From: Deltaproteobacteria bacterium
GTDB taxonomy: Bacteria > Desulfobacterota > GWC2-55-46
Reading direction: 5' to 3'
NCBI GenBank assembly: GCA_016218105.1
Contig: JACRET010000068.1
Location: 1-64,000 of the forward strand
Length of the DNA: 64,000 nt
The notes below the pieces were generated by a model. That model was not told where the DNA came from. It was given only the letters and a program-made list of their open reading frames with translations, and ran no database searches. Positions within the stretch are counted from its first letter, which is position 1; each line of letters begins with the position of its first letter. Position numbers and translations under genes: made by a program. Shown here in pieces: positions 18,823 to 27,531 of this stretch.

Positions 18823-19430
18823 TATTTGATACCGTAGCTTAGGATATAGGCGCTCAGATTGACCTGGGCTGAGAGCGCCTGCGAGAGATCGTCCTTCTGC
18901 TCAATAACGAAATTATCCACTATCATGAGCCTCGGCAGCTTTTCTATACGCTCCAGATAATCTCCGAAAGAGACGTACCTCGCCTCCATGGATATCTGGA
19001 ACGGAAGCCGGGCAAGCTCTCCCTTGGTCTCGGGCTCCAGGGGCTTTATCGAGTTTATACGAATGCCCTTCTTGAAATCGTTCTCCGAGAATTCCGAAAG
19101 TATGTTCGATATGTGCTTGTCTGAAGGGAGGCGCTCTTTCAAGCTCTTGAGTTTTTCCTCCATAAGCTTCAGGCCGACCGATGCGTCGGTTACGGCTTTA
19201 TTGAGATTGTCAGACGCCTGGGATTGGGCGCTGGCCATCTGTATCTCGGAACGGATAATGCTGACCCTGTTTTCAGTCTCTCCTATTTCCCTGATGTTTC
19301 GCAGATAAACGAATTTATAGAAAAATATGGAACATGCCACGAGGGCCAGAACAATGATGCCCTCCCTCCTCAGCTGCTTAAGCCAGGACAGGTCTATGGC
19401 GGATAATTGCTTCAGGGTATCACCATTCAT
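18822..19430 (-). CDS. mshJ: MshJ/PilO-like inner-membrane pilus protein
   Basis: Bitopic inner-membrane protein of 202 aa: one transmembrane helix (about residues 24-43), a coiled-coil-like stretch (about 55-105) and a ferredoxin-like periplasmic domain (about 110-200) with LPFQISMEARYVSFGDYLERIEKL, the PilO signature region. It would pair with the PilN-like protein encoded just upstream (11-nt overlap) as part of the alignment complex of the MSHA or type IV pilus machine. Confidence 0.8.
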   Translation of the reverse strand: MNGDTLKQLSAIDLSWLKQLRREGIIVLALVACSIFFYKFVYLRNIREIGETENRVSIIRSEIQMASAQSQASDNLNKAVTDASVGLKLMEEKLKSLKERLPSDKHISNILSEFSENDFKKGIRINSIKPLEPETKGELARLPFQISMEARYVSFGDYLERIEKLPRLMIVDNFVIEQKDDLSQALSAQVNLSAYILSYGIK

Positions 19431-20022
19431 ATAATATCTCGTTGGTCTTTCTCAAGGTAGCGTAAATCTCGAAATCATACACGGAGCTCCCGCCTGATTC
19501 CCTCTTTTGCGAGTAGGAAAGGGTCGAGTCCTGGAAATAACCCGAGTTCTCCAGTTTGAAGACAAAATCAGCAAGCACCCTGTTCGACTTGGCGCTGCCG
19601 AGAAACCGTAGCTTTTTGCCGGCTGAGTCCTGCACGTCGGAGGTGGACAAGGCACGCAGCCATACGCCGTCAGGGATATCATGGCTCAGTTTTTTAAGTA
19701 TCAGCGACCATGATATCCTTTTATCGTTAAGGTCTGCCGTAACTCCGAGCCTCTTTTTCAGCTCCGTCTCAGTTGTCTTTAATTCAGTGAGTTTCCTGGT
19801 AAGGAGCGCGTATTCGGAGCTTTTGGCGGCCAAAGCGTCTTTTTCGCCCAACACGGCCTGCTCCTCAGCCCTCTTTTCGTTAAGCGCAAACCGCTGGTTT
19901 ATGAATACGGCTGCAAGCAGGCAGACGTATACGGCGCAGGCCGCGAGGATACCGGCGCGCCACTTTTTAATCCGCCACTCATTCTGAATCTCGACCGGTA
20001 TGAGGTTAATGCCTTTTATCAT
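19420..20022 (-). CDS. PilN-like pilus assembly protein
   Basis: Protein of 200 aa whose N-terminus carries INLIP, the motif by which PilN binds PilM. One transmembrane helix follows (about residues 23-43), then a coiled coil (about 48-95) and a periplasmic ferredoxin-like domain (about 100-195). Its start overlaps the stop of the PilM-like gene by one base (TGATG). In Vibrio-type MSHA loci this corresponds to the second part of the MshI region (MshI2). Confidence 0.82.
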   Translation of the reverse strand: MIKGINLIPVEIQNEWRIKKWRAGILAACAVYVCLLAAVFINQRFALNEKRAEEQAVLGEKDALAAKSSEYALLTRKLTELKTTETELKKRLGVTADLNDKRISWSLILKKLSHDIPDGVWLRALSTSDVQDSAGKKLRFLGSAKSNRVLADFVFKLENSGYFQDSTLSYSQKRESGGSSVYDFEIYATLRKTNEILYEW

Positions 20023-21062
20023 CAGTAAGTCCTGGCGGAGAGCCCCGCGGCTACGGTAAGGCAGGGGGCGATGTCATTCAATGTCTTTGTGTCAAATGAC
20101 CTGGGTATCTTTATAGCCCGCAAAGGGTCGTCGATAAAGCACGGAATACCCATGATCTCCGTCATGGAGGCCTCAATTCCCTTGAGCCTAGCTGTGCCGC
20201 CGGAGAGAAAAACCTTGCTTACGCTGCCTTCCCTGAACTGCGCCTGGAAATAATCGAAGGACCTCTGAAGCTCGGAGCAGAGCCTTTCAATAGAGGAGGC
20301 CAGGAGTTTCCGGGCCGGATTGTCTTCCTCACCATGATCGAGCGTAAGCCCAAACGCTATTTTATATTCCTCCGACTCTTCTTCGCTCTTTTCCATGCCT
20401 GAAGCGAGCCTCGCGGTCAGGTCAACGCCGCCCATCGATATCTCGCGCGCAAAAGAGAGTTTTTTATCTTTAAGGATAGCCAGCGTGCTTCTGGTCTCTC
20501 CGATATCGAACATCGCGTAGTTGACGCCCTCTTCCCATGCGTTATTCATGTCAAAAGAGGCAAGGAGCGCCGACGGGACAACATCAAGCACCCGAAGCTC
20601 AAGCCCCGCGCCTTTAAAAAGCGAGATGACCTTATCCACGTCCGCCCTTACCGCGGCGAAAGCGATTATGGAATTCACATTCTCGGCTGTCCTTCCCTTG
20701 CCGGCTATCACATAATCGGTGATGAGGTCGTTGGCTGATACGGATATGGCAAGGTCTTTCCTTACCTCCCACTTCACCGCCTCTTTTAAATCCTTTTCAG
20801 GCATCATGGGTAGATGGAGGTGCTTGAATATCAGGGACGGCCCGGACATCAAAGCGGCCGCCTTACGGCCCTTGATGCCCTGTGACCTTATCATCTCCGA
20901 CAGGAAACCGGGGGAAACTCCAGGCAGATCACTCTCCCTGGGGAGCTTGAAACAGGCCGCGGCCTTGAGCGAATAGGCTCCTTTGGCGCCCTCAAGAGAG
21001 ACCACCTTGACCGAATACGACCCGATATCAACGCCTACCAGATTTTTAGGAGTGAACAGCAT
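20022..21062 (-). CDS. mshI: MshI/PilM-like actin-fold pilus protein
   Basis: Cytoplasmic actin-like ATPase-fold protein of 346 aa. The phosphate-1 motif VGVDIGSYSVKVV lies at about residues 9-21, a second phosphate-type motif MFDIGETRSTLAIL near 190, and the adenosine motif VFLSGGTARLKGI near 285. It would form a cytoplasmic ring with the INLIP peptide of the PilN-like protein encoded next. Start and stop fit the tight mshM-N-I-N-J-K-L chain (10-bp gap to the TPR gene upstream). Confidence 0.85.
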   Translation of the reverse strand: MLFTPKNLVGVDIGSYSVKVVSLEGAKGAYSLKAAACFKLPRESDLPGVSPGFLSEMIRSQGIKGRKAAALMSGPSLIFKHLHLPMMPEKDLKEAVKWEVRKDLAISVSANDLITDYVIAGKGRTAENVNSIIAFAAVRADVDKVISLFKGAGLELRVLDVVPSALLASFDMNNAWEEGVNYAMFDIGETRSTLAILKDKKLSFAREISMGGVDLTARLASGMEKSEEESEEYKIAFGLTLDHGEEDNPARKLLASSIERLCSELQRSFDYFQAQFREGSVSKVFLSGGTARLKGIEASMTEIMGIPCFIDDPLRAIKIPRSFDTKTLNDIAPCLTVAAGLSARTY

Positions 21063-21072
21063 CTCTCTCCGG

Positions 21073-21849
21073 TCAGTTTGACTTCCTGTCTTTGGATTCC
21101 TTAAGTATCAGCCCTGCCCGTAGGCGCATTACCTTTTCCTTGACCTCTTCGGCAAAGGGCTCACCCGCGCTTACCTCGATGAATTTCTCATAATAGGCTA
21201 CGGCCTCTTTATAATTCATGCGCCGCTCATGGGAGACCGCCATATTAAGGAGCGCGTCGTGGTAATCCGGCCTTATCTTTAATGCCCTTTTGAACTGCTC
21301 TACGGCTGTTTTCGTATCGCCTTTTTTATCAAGGAGCGCACCGTAATTGTTTAACGCCTCGGCGTAATCCGGTTTTATGCTTATCGCCTGCTTAAAAAGC
21401 TCCTCGGCCTCGGTGCGCCTCTCAAGGGAAGAATACACAAGCCCCAGGTTATTATAGTAAACCGGGTCTTCTGGCTTTAAACGAAGAGCCTCTTTAAACT
21501 CCGCTTCCGCCCCGGTCATCTGAAGAGACTTGAAAAGCGTGACACCTTTTTTATTGTGCTCAAGGGCCATGTCCATTTCCGCGGGCTCTGCCTTCGGCGC
21601 CATATTCTCTTTTAGTTCCTTAAGCCCCGGGTCTTCAAGGGCCGCTTTCTCCGCCTTTGTCAGAATAGTCCTGAATGAATAAACGGCGAATACAGCCGGG
21701 ATGAGCACCGCCGCTAAAACCCCTGCTATCAGGAGCTTCACACGTCCCCTGCCCGGATTGGCCTTTTGAGGGGGCGCGAATTCGGCCGGCGGGTTGTACG
21801 AAGTCCTGGCTGATTCTATTTTTTTAAGAGCCTGGTGTATTAAACTCAT
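21073..21849 (-). CDS. MshN-like TPR membrane protein
   Basis: The N-terminus MSLIHQALKKIE is the short cytoplasmic motif shared by MshN and GspB/ExeB proteins that partner with ExeA-type ATPases. A transmembrane helix (about residues 38-60) precedes a periplasmic domain with about four TPR repeats (about 100-235; VYYNNLGLVYSSLERRTEAE, YAEALNNYGALLDKKGD, YHDALLNMAVSHERRMNYKE). It starts 1 bp after the mshM-like gene ends. A general TPR protein cannot be ruled out, but the N-terminal motif and position favour MshN. Confidence 0.78.
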   Translation of the reverse strand: MSLIHQALKKIESARTSYNPPAEFAPPQKANPGRGRVKLLIAGVLAAVLIPAVFAVYSFRTILTKAEKAALEDPGLKELKENMAPKAEPAEMDMALEHNKKGVTLFKSLQMTGAEAEFKEALRLKPEDPVYYNNLGLVYSSLERRTEAEELFKQAISIKPDYAEALNNYGALLDKKGDTKTAVEQFKRALKIRPDYHDALLNMAVSHERRMNYKEAVAYYEKFIEVSAGEPFAEEVKEKVMRLRAGLILKESKDRKSN

Positions 21850-21850
21850 T

Positions 21851-22810
21851 TTACGGTATCCCTGCCGTGGCCTTATAGACCTCGGGGCCTAAATAAAAAC
21901 CGGCTATAAGGGCTATTAAAAAGACGAGCGCCATATGTGGGATATAATTTTTATAAACCCTGCCGGCAACCGGCACGAGCGCCTCCTCAGAAGGCTCAAG
22001 GTACCCTTCCTTCAGAAGGTCTTCGAGCGCGCTCCGGAGTATCTGGATGTCTATAACCCTCTTCTCGGCGATAAAAGCCGCTGTCAGGGCGCGGTCGCAT
22101 ATAATATTTATCATCCTTGGAATGCCGTGGCTTTTGTCAAAGACCAGGCTCAATGCCTGATCCTTGAAGTCTATGTTCCCGGTCCCGCCGGCTACGGTAA
22201 GCCTGTTCTGTATATACGCCTTGGTCTCAGCCCCGTCCAGCGGGTTCAGATGATATCTTACGATTATTCTCTGGTTTAATTGCCTGAGCTCAGGCAGCCC
22301 AAGCTTATCCCTGAGTTCCGGCTGGCCAACGAGTATTATCTGAAGGAGTTTCTCTTTCTCCGTCTCCAGGTTCGAGAGTAACCTTATCATCTCGAGTGTC
22401 GCCGTGTTCAGGTTCTGGGCCTCGTCTATTATTACAACCGAGGTTCCTCCAGAGGAGGCCTTTTTTAATAAGAATTCGTTTAACCTGTCGAGGTGCTCCT
22501 TTACCGAGCCGCTCTCCACCTTGATCCCGAAGTCAGCGGTTATGGTCTTTATAAGGTCATGCTCGGAGAGTACCGGGTTTAAAATCAGCGCGGTACCGGT
22601 GTTTTTGGGCATTTTCTCAAGGAGCGCCCTGCAAACAGTGGTCTTGCCCGTCCCGACCTCGCCAGTGAGCAGTATGAACCCTTTCCTTTCTTTTATTCCG
22701 AAAGAGAGGATATCTATGGCTTCACTGTGCTTTTTACTGAGATAAAGGAACTTGGGGTCAGGCGTTATGTGAAAGGGCTTTTCTTTAAGATAAAAGAATT
22801 TTTCGTACAT
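21851..22810 (-). CDS. mshM: MshM/ExeA-like AAA ATPase
   Basis: AAA ATPase of the ExeA/GspA/MshM type, 319 aa. The family start MYEKFFYLKEKPFHITPDPKFLYLS is recognisable, followed by Walker A (TGEVGTGKTT, about 48-57), Walker B (VVIIDEAQNL, about 125-134), arginine-containing sensor regions, and a C-terminal transmembrane helix (about 292-312). In aeromonads ExeA and ExeB place the secretin in the outer membrane through the peptidoglycan; the same role is likely here with the MshN-like partner. AAGG 6 nt before the ATG serves as ribosome binding site. No promoter is clear upstream, where the composite repeat lies. Confidence 0.85.
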   Translation of the reverse strand: MYEKFFYLKEKPFHITPDPKFLYLSKKHSEAIDILSFGIKERKGFILLTGEVGTGKTTVCRALLEKMPKNTGTALILNPVLSEHDLIKTITADFGIKVESGSVKEHLDRLNEFLLKKASSGGTSVVIIDEAQNLNTATLEMIRLLSNLETEKEKLLQIILVGQPELRDKLGLPELRQLNQRIIVRYHLNPLDGAETKAYIQNRLTVAGGTGNIDFKDQALSLVFDKSHGIPRMINIICDRALTAAFIAEKRVIDIQILRSALEDLLKEGYLEPSEEALVPVAGRVYKNYIPHMALVFLIALIAGFYLGPEVYKATAGIP

Positions 22811-22854
22811 TCTATGCCTTGACTTAAAAGGTATAAATCAAAATTTAGCAGGCC

Positions 22855-23080
22855 ACTTAAAAAGTCCATCTGCTTTGTTGTCTTCGACGCTCGTCACTGC
22901 GGCGTACAGACAAAGTACGCCTCATTCCTCGCTGCTCGACGCCTTGCAGCTGAATATGCATAGCGAGCGCCTTCCCCGCAGCTTGCTGCGGGTCAGCGAG
23001 CGAATAGAAATTGTTTCCTTACATATCGAAGATTCCCCGCGTATTCCGCGGGGAGCTTCAACCTTTTTGAGCAGCCTGAA
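22855..23080. repeat. Composite palindromic repeat in the mshM-mshQ gap
   Basis: The 439-bp gap 22811-23249 has no gene. It holds what looks like one dispersed element split by another. The outer element (22855-22954 and 23062-23080) contains the hairpin GGCGTAC-N7-GTACGCC (22901-22921) and ends in TTTTTGAGCAGCCTGAA. The inner part (about 22955-23061) contains a hairpin CCCGCAGC-TT-GCTGCGGG (22975-22992) flanked by AGCGAGCG direct repeats (22962-22969, 22995-23002), then the 62-bp unit listed separately. The nested reading is inference. A further inverted repeat AGCGCC..GATTT / AAATC..GGCGCT lies at 23124-23148. Confidence 0.7.
23000..23061 (+). repeat. Dispersed 62-bp palindromic repeat, copy 1
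   Basis: This stretch matches 57175-57236 on the opposite strand at 59 of 62 positions. It ends in a hairpin CCCCGCG-TATTC-CGCGGGG extended by GAAG/CTTC. The three mismatches fall in the hairpin loop and arm. Its position between genes in both places, and the palindrome, suggest a REP-like or non-autonomous mobile repeat. Confidence 0.85.
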
Positions 23081-23090
23081 CAAATTCTGG

Positions 23091-23111
23091 GTTTTTCAGC
23101 AACCTGTTAAA
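23091..23111 (-). repeat. 21-bp repeat, copy 1
   Basis: Matches the sequence at 38552-38572 in inverted orientation with one mismatch; core CAGCAACC / GGTTGCTG. Both copies are intergenic. Probably a remnant end of the same repeat family as the neighbouring composite element. A shorter match (CAGCAACCTG) lies near 60835-60844. Confidence 0.6.
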
Positions 23112-23197
23112 CCAATGGCTTACAGCGCCTGATTTAAAAATCGGCGCTTTTAAGAAAACCTATAGCGCTTTTTTGGTAGTTTGATAAAAAAACCTTT

Positions 23198-23234
23198 AAA
23201 AATAAAGACATTATATTCTATTTCAGTCTTTATT
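23198..23234 (-). terminator. Putative terminator after the MshQ-like gene
   Basis: Minus strand AATAAAGAC pairs with GTCTTTATT (23226-23234 with 23201-23209, loop 16 nt) and is followed by a T-rich stretch. It lies 16 bp after the stop at 23250. The stem is AT-rich, so termination may be partial. It would close the pilin half of the msh locus. Confidence 0.45.
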
Positions 23235-23249
23235 CAAATAGAATTCTTC

Positions 23250-25748
23250 TTACCTGAGCTCATGCCATTCGATGATATTTACGGTAACCGACCCGCAACT
23301 CCCGCCAACTGTCACATTGTCTGTCACAGTCCGGTACTGGTCGTTTGTGCCGCCGTCTGTAAAGAAGATCCCGCTTGCGGGCGGCGGGCTTGAATTGAGC
23401 GTAGGCGAATACGTGCCAGCGAGGAAAGTTGACGGCAAGGTCACGCCGCCGCCCCCTCCGGAGCTTGTCGAAGACCCGAAGGTAAGCGTCTGGGTAATGC
23501 CAGGGGCAATCGTGGCGGCCGCGTCAAGATATGCCTGATAGACTGACGACCCGCCGCCAGAGTAATCGTTAAACGCGAAATAGCTCCCGGTATTCGCCGT
23601 CATGGAGGTCGTGGCGCTAGTGTTCTTAATAGACATCGTAAAGGAATAAGCGCTCCCGCAATTTACGGATACCGGGCTTAAACTGCCCCAGTACTGGAGG
23701 TTAGCCTTGTTCCAGCCGTTGAAACTGACCGTATCGGTCACTGTCGCGTTTATATAGGCCGCCGTGACGACAGCGGACGTGTTTGGGGTGCTGTTCGGGG
23801 CTATCAGGCTTACGGAGGCCTGTCCATTTATGTCGGTAACCGCGGTAGCCGGGCTTAAGGAACCGTTCGTGGTCGAAAAAGAGACGGTCTTTCCGGATAC
23901 CGGGGTTCCGCCGGAGGCGAGTGTCGCGGTCATCGTGTAGATAGAGTTTCCGTCCGCGTATATGGGGCCCGCCGGGGAATGTGACAGCGTAAGTCCGTAT
24001 GCCGAGACGGTCACATAACTTCCGATAGTACCCTCAGACCCTCCGCACCCTCCCCTTGACACCGGAAGCACCGGGAATTCGATTATCTTATCCGAGGTAA
24101 CCGTTTCGGTCGCTGAGAATGTTATGGAGAAAGACTTTGTCCCTCCCGACGGGATGTCGTTTGCCGAACTGCTTGATTTAAATTGTACCGTGCCGCTGCA
24201 AGAGGCTGACCAGCTTGCTGGAGGCGTGACGCTCAAGCAACTCCAGTTGCCTCCGGCGGCCGGAGTGGTAATGTCGACCTCTTTCAGCGTGCACGCCCCT
24301 CCGTTGTAGACCGTCCAGGTAAAGGTCTGGTTTACAGCTCCGCTCGCTATCGTTGCCGGCGCGACCGTTGCCGAATACCGGGATACTGTGCCGCTATTTG
24401 AGGTAGATGAGTTGCTGTTAAGCCCGCCTGAGGCGCTGGCGTAGCCGCTCAGGCAATAAACCTGCCCGATACTTCCGGTTATGGTGTATTGCCATGAAAA
24501 TGTACCTGTAGAGCCGCTTCCCAGAGAAGATATCGAGGACGGCGAAGGCCCTGAGAAAAGGGTCTCGGCGGCGCCTCCGGCGCAGGCCGTAAGCGGGGCG
24601 GGGGTGACGTCGACGAGGGCCGATGTGCCGTTATTTTGAACGGTCATGGTTACGGTGACCTTCTGGCCTGTTATGACACTCTCTGGAGTCAGGGTCAGAG
24701 ACGCGGTAAAATTCCCTATTATTACGGTATTTGAATTTGTGCTGGCTGATTGGGCTGTGGCGGAGTTATTCGTGGCGCGGGCGCCAAAGTATACCGAACC
24801 TGTGGAATCCGCGCTGTATATCCATGTTATCGTCCCGGACGCCCCTGCGGCCAGCGAGAAGGCCACACGGTTATAGACGGCGGCCCCTGAGGTATGCGCC
24901 GCGGCCGTTGTGGCGTTGCACCCCCTTGTGATGCCTGTAAAGGATGTGGCGGTCTTCCCCGTGTAGCATATATCCTCTGAATCGATCCTTATCGTCCCGG
25001 ACGAAGGGAACTCGGTTGTGGTGCCAGCGTTTATGACCGTAGCGGCGCTCGTATGGTCTCCGTCAAGCGCGGTCGAGCCGTAGTAGGGGCCAGCTGTATT
25101 CGTGACTATCGCCGTGGAAGGGGACGGCGGAGCCGGCGTTGAATTAATGGTAGACTGTGTGGCATTTGAACGGTTTGTCACCTGCATTGTCAGGGTAATG
25201 CTGCTCCCGGTGCCGGTAGATTCCGGGGTGGCGGTAAGTACCGCCTCAAAAGACCTCCTTGTCCATGTCGGCAAGGCCCCTGTCCTTGTGAAACCGCCCT
25301 GGGTGTTTACTGTTACGCTTGTGAGGGTGTCTGCCGTCGCGTCTGCGGAGGCGGAGAGGGGCAGCACGGTTATATTGAATACAAGGCTTCCGCCGGGCGT
25401 GATCCTGCTTGCGGTCGAACCGCTGCTGCACGCGCCGCTGCCCTGTATAAGGGCGAATACAATATTATCCGTGCCGACGTCTTTAATGCACCAGCCGGAC
25501 GGGGGAACTGTAGCCGTGCTTAACGTGTATTTCGTCGTATCTATCTTGAAGGTAATTTCCCGTATGTCCTTTGTGGAGCCAGCGTTGTTGAATACCGTAA
25601 ACGGCAGTACCGCGTCGGCATCCCCCATCGCCACCTCCGTTCCGGCTGGGGTTGTAACGCTGAAGGTATCCGCGGCCCCGGCATAGGTGGCTAAAAGGAA
25701 TACAGCCGCAAGCAGCAAAAGACATGTCTTTAGAAATCCGGCCTTCAT
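23250..25748 (-). CDS. MshQ-like large exported surface protein with Ig-like repeats
   Basis: Secreted protein of 832 aa with a clear signal peptide (about residues 5-25). It is Ser/Thr/Gly-rich and built of beta-sandwich-like units: repeated segments beginning LTATPES, LTLTPES and similar resemble CARDB-type domains (about 165-350, 355-460), and YADGNSIYTMTATL...TDINGQASVSL (about 600-680) resembles a bacterial Ig-like (Big_1) domain. Residues 247-294 carry a motif of the type seen in phage baseplate or tail proteins. It follows four prepilin-like genes, the position of mshQ in Vibrio loci, and so may be a pilus-associated adhesin; no sequence match to Vibrio MshQ is claimed. Confidence 0.66.
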   Translation of the reverse strand: MKAGFLKTCLLLLAAVFLLATYAGAADTFSVTTPAGTEVAMGDADAVLPFTVFNNAGSTKDIREITFKIDTTKYTLSTATVPPSGWCIKDVGTDNIVFALIQGSGACSSGSTASRITPGGSLVFNITVLPLSASADATADTLTSVTVNTQGGFTRTGALPTWTRRSFEAVLTATPESTGTGSSITLTMQVTNRSNATQSTINSTPAPPSPSTAIVTNTAGPYYGSTALDGDHTSAATVINAGTTTEFPSSGTIRIDSEDICYTGKTATSFTGITRGCNATTAAAHTSGAAVYNRVAFSLAAGASGTITWIYSADSTGSVYFGARATNNSATAQSASTNSNTVIIGNFTASLTLTPESVITGQKVTVTMTVQNNGTSALVDVTPAPLTACAGGAAETLFSGPSPSSISSLGSGSTGTFSWQYTITGSIGQVYCLSGYASASGGLNSNSSTSNSGTVSRYSATVAPATIASGAVNQTFTWTVYNGGACTLKEVDITTPAAGGNWSCLSVTPPASWSASCSGTVQFKSSSSANDIPSGGTKSFSITFSATETVTSDKIIEFPVLPVSRGGCGGSEGTIGSYVTVSAYGLTLSHSPAGPIYADGNSIYTMTATLASGGTPVSGKTVSFSTTNGSLSPATAVTDINGQASVSLIAPNSTPNTSAVVTAAYINATVTDTVSFNGWNKANLQYWGSLSPVSVNCGSAYSFTMSIKNTSATTSMTANTGSYFAFNDYSGGGSSVYQAYLDAAATIAPGITQTLTFGSSTSSGGGGGVTLPSTFLAGTYSPTLNSSPPPASGIFFTDGGTNDQYRTVTDNVTVGGSCGSVTVNIIEWHELR

Positions 25749-25758
25749 GTTCTCTCCT

Positions 25759-26511
25759 TTAAGGCGTGCGGCTGAAACCCGCGAATACCTCTCGCCTCGC
25801 GTTTCCGGCCTTTCCCAGCGCGATAACGGCCCTCATGCATGAGTCATACGGAAGCCCGTCAGGCTGTCCGCAACTATTGGCGGAGCTGAACCCGGTCTCG
25901 TCCGGGTGGGCTATCCTGAGCTTATAGACGTCCCCGATCGTACCGGCAACCCTCGCGGTGTACGTAATGGTCGCCGGGGGGGCCGATTGTATCCTATACC
26001 TTATGGTTTCCGGCTTATTTGATGTCAAAGAGCTTGCGATAAGGTTGGCCGAGGCCGTTGGATTGTTGCAGTCGGCGACTGTATTATCATACAGCTCGAC
26101 CCCCATATCGCTATTTCCGCTCCAGGAGAGAGAGACATAGACGGTCTTTGCCGGATTGGTTCCGGTCGCCGCCACTACGCTCTCAAAAGGCTCGCACTGG
26201 TATGCGGCGGCAAGGGTTGCGTCCCTTGATTCATACTCCAGTATCTCTACGTCGACCGTGCCGGAACCAACCGCCTTGGCGAGATACCCGTCTTTCCAAA
26301 CCCAGTTCGTGCTGACTGGGGACTCCTTCAGGTGGCCTATGGCCGATTCCAGTCCGGCCTCGGCGATATAGAGCGCCCTTGCCGACAACACCTCTCCAGT
26401 TGACTGCTCGACGCCTGTTGAGAATATTGATACGAATACCACGCCTGAGAGCGTGAGTATCGCGAGGATCAGTATTACTCCGATTATCGACGCGCCTCTT
26501 TCGTTAGGCAT
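25759..26511 (-). CDS. MshP/PilX-like pilus protein
   Basis: Protein of 250 aa with a prepilin-like N-terminus: RGASIIGVILILAILTLSG, then ARALYIAEAGLESA, the pattern of PilX and MshP proteins. It lacks Glu at position 5 after the expected cleavage site, as is common in this group. The remainder is a beta-rich extracellular domain with several Cys (for example DCNNPT, SCGQPDG, SCMRAV). Probably a low-abundance tip or initiation subunit. It directly abuts the MshO-like gene (no gap). Confidence 0.75.
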   Translation of the reverse strand: MPNERGASIIGVILILAILTLSGVVFVSIFSTGVEQSTGEVLSARALYIAEAGLESAIGHLKESPVSTNWVWKDGYLAKAVGSGTVDVEILEYESRDATLAAAYQCEPFESVVAATGTNPAKTVYVSLSWSGNSDMGVELYDNTVADCNNPTASANLIASSLTSNKPETIRYRIQSAPPATITYTARVAGTIGDVYKLRIAHPDETGFSSANSCGQPDGLPYDSCMRAVIALGKAGNARREVFAGFSRTP

Positions 26512-27051
26512 TTATCTGAAGCTCCTCGGGTGCGCGGAGGCCTTTAAAGTAACGGACTCGGTTTTCTTTGTGAGCGCGAGGCTCACATTGATGAGCCATA
26601 TCTCGTTTACGGCGGCCGCCGGGGTCACGCCGTCGTTTTTAAGGTATTCAAAAGTGGCTGAGGCTACGTTGTTCGCCAAAATGTCCTCAGGGTCTGCCGC
26701 GCCAGAGCCCTGCCTTAATTTCAAGGCGCCTGCGTCCGCCCTGAATCCCCTGCCCTCGTAATCTGTATTTACGAACCGCACTTCAGCGGCCGTCCATGCG
26801 GTAATGTCCGCGGCCTGAGGGTTACAGGCATTCCCGGCTGTCGTGCAGGTGATTAGGCGTATCTCCCGTGAAATACGCTCCAGCGCCAGAGTGCCCTCCG
26901 CGGTCAGCTCTTGCCTCAAACTCCCAGCCTCCAACGACTTCGAACCCTGGAACAAAAGCATGGCCGCGCCGGTGCCAATGATCCCCAAAAGCACGATGAC
27001 CATGACAGTCTCTATAAGAGTAAAACCTTTTTCGGAGTATGTTCTATGCAT
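26512..27051 (-). CDS. MshO-like minor prepilin
   Basis: Type IV prepilin of 179 aa with class III leader and cleavage motif KG/FTLIETVMVIVLLG (Glu at +5) and a hydrophobic helix. The rest is a minor-pilin head with a predicted disulphide (ITCTTAGNAC). The order of pilin-like genes, with this one third after mshC- and mshD-like genes, fits MshO. It starts 2 bp after the MshD-like gene. Confidence 0.77.
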   Translation of the reverse strand: MHRTYSEKGFTLIETVMVIVLLGIIGTGAAMLLFQGSKSLEAGSLRQELTAEGTLALERISREIRLITCTTAGNACNPQAADITAWTAAEVRFVNTDYEGRGFRADAGALKLRQGSGAADPEDILANNVASATFEYLKNDGVTPAAAVNEIWLINVSLALTKKTESVTLKASAHPRSFR

Positions 27052-27053
27052 GA

Positions 27054-27470
27054 TCAGTGATTGGTGATTACGGTAACGTAATCCGCGGAAGAGCCGCCCC
27101 AGGAGATTATAACCCTTACGCGCTTGGCCAGTATATCCGTATCAGTACAATTCGGCATCGTGCCGTTTGAGGTATTCAGGTCCGCCTCCTGAACGCAGAA
27201 GACCTCTACCTCTCTCGTAAACCTGGCGTAAGGCGCGGGTAGCGCGGCGGGAGCTTCCGATAAGACCCCGTTAAAACCGTTCGCCTTCTTATCGGCTATT
27301 ATCATCTCAAGCTTTTCCTGCGCGAGCGCCGTGGCCTGAGTGAGCGTGACCTGATCGGGCGACGCGCTTAAGCCTGTGTAGTACATAAGTATGCCTGTCC
27401 CTATTATCCCGAGGATAATAATGACCATCACTACTTCTATCAGGGTAAAGCCCTTCTTATTTAATCCCAT
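27054..27470 (-). CDS. MshD-like minor prepilin
   Basis: Type IV prepilin of 138 aa: short leader MGLNKKG, then FTLIEVVMVIIILG with Glu at +5. The head contains two Cys (VFCVQEADL, MPNCTD). It would be processed by a prepilin peptidase that is not encoded in the window and inserted into the pilus tip complex with its neighbours. Subtype rests on gene order. Confidence 0.77.
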   Translation of the reverse strand: MGLNKKGFTLIEVVMVIIILGIIGTGILMYYTGLSASPDQVTLTQATALAQEKLEMIIADKKANGFNGVLSEAPAALPAPYARFTREVEVFCVQEADLNTSNGTMPNCTDTDILAKRVRVIISWGGSSADYVTVITNH

Positions 27471-27531
27471 CGCTGTGCTGACTCACCAGTTAAATCAATA
27501 TTTATAAAGCCGGTTGGGAAACTCAAGCCCA

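Noticed and set aside
23124..23148. Inverted repeat considered as a terminator
   Set aside because: It has no T run on the minus strand; on the plus strand there is no gene for it to terminate. Kept only as part of the repeat-rich gap.
25102..25686. 194-codon plus-strand frame over the MshQ-like gene
   Set aside because: Product of biased Thr/Ser/Gly codons read backwards; no signal or domain.
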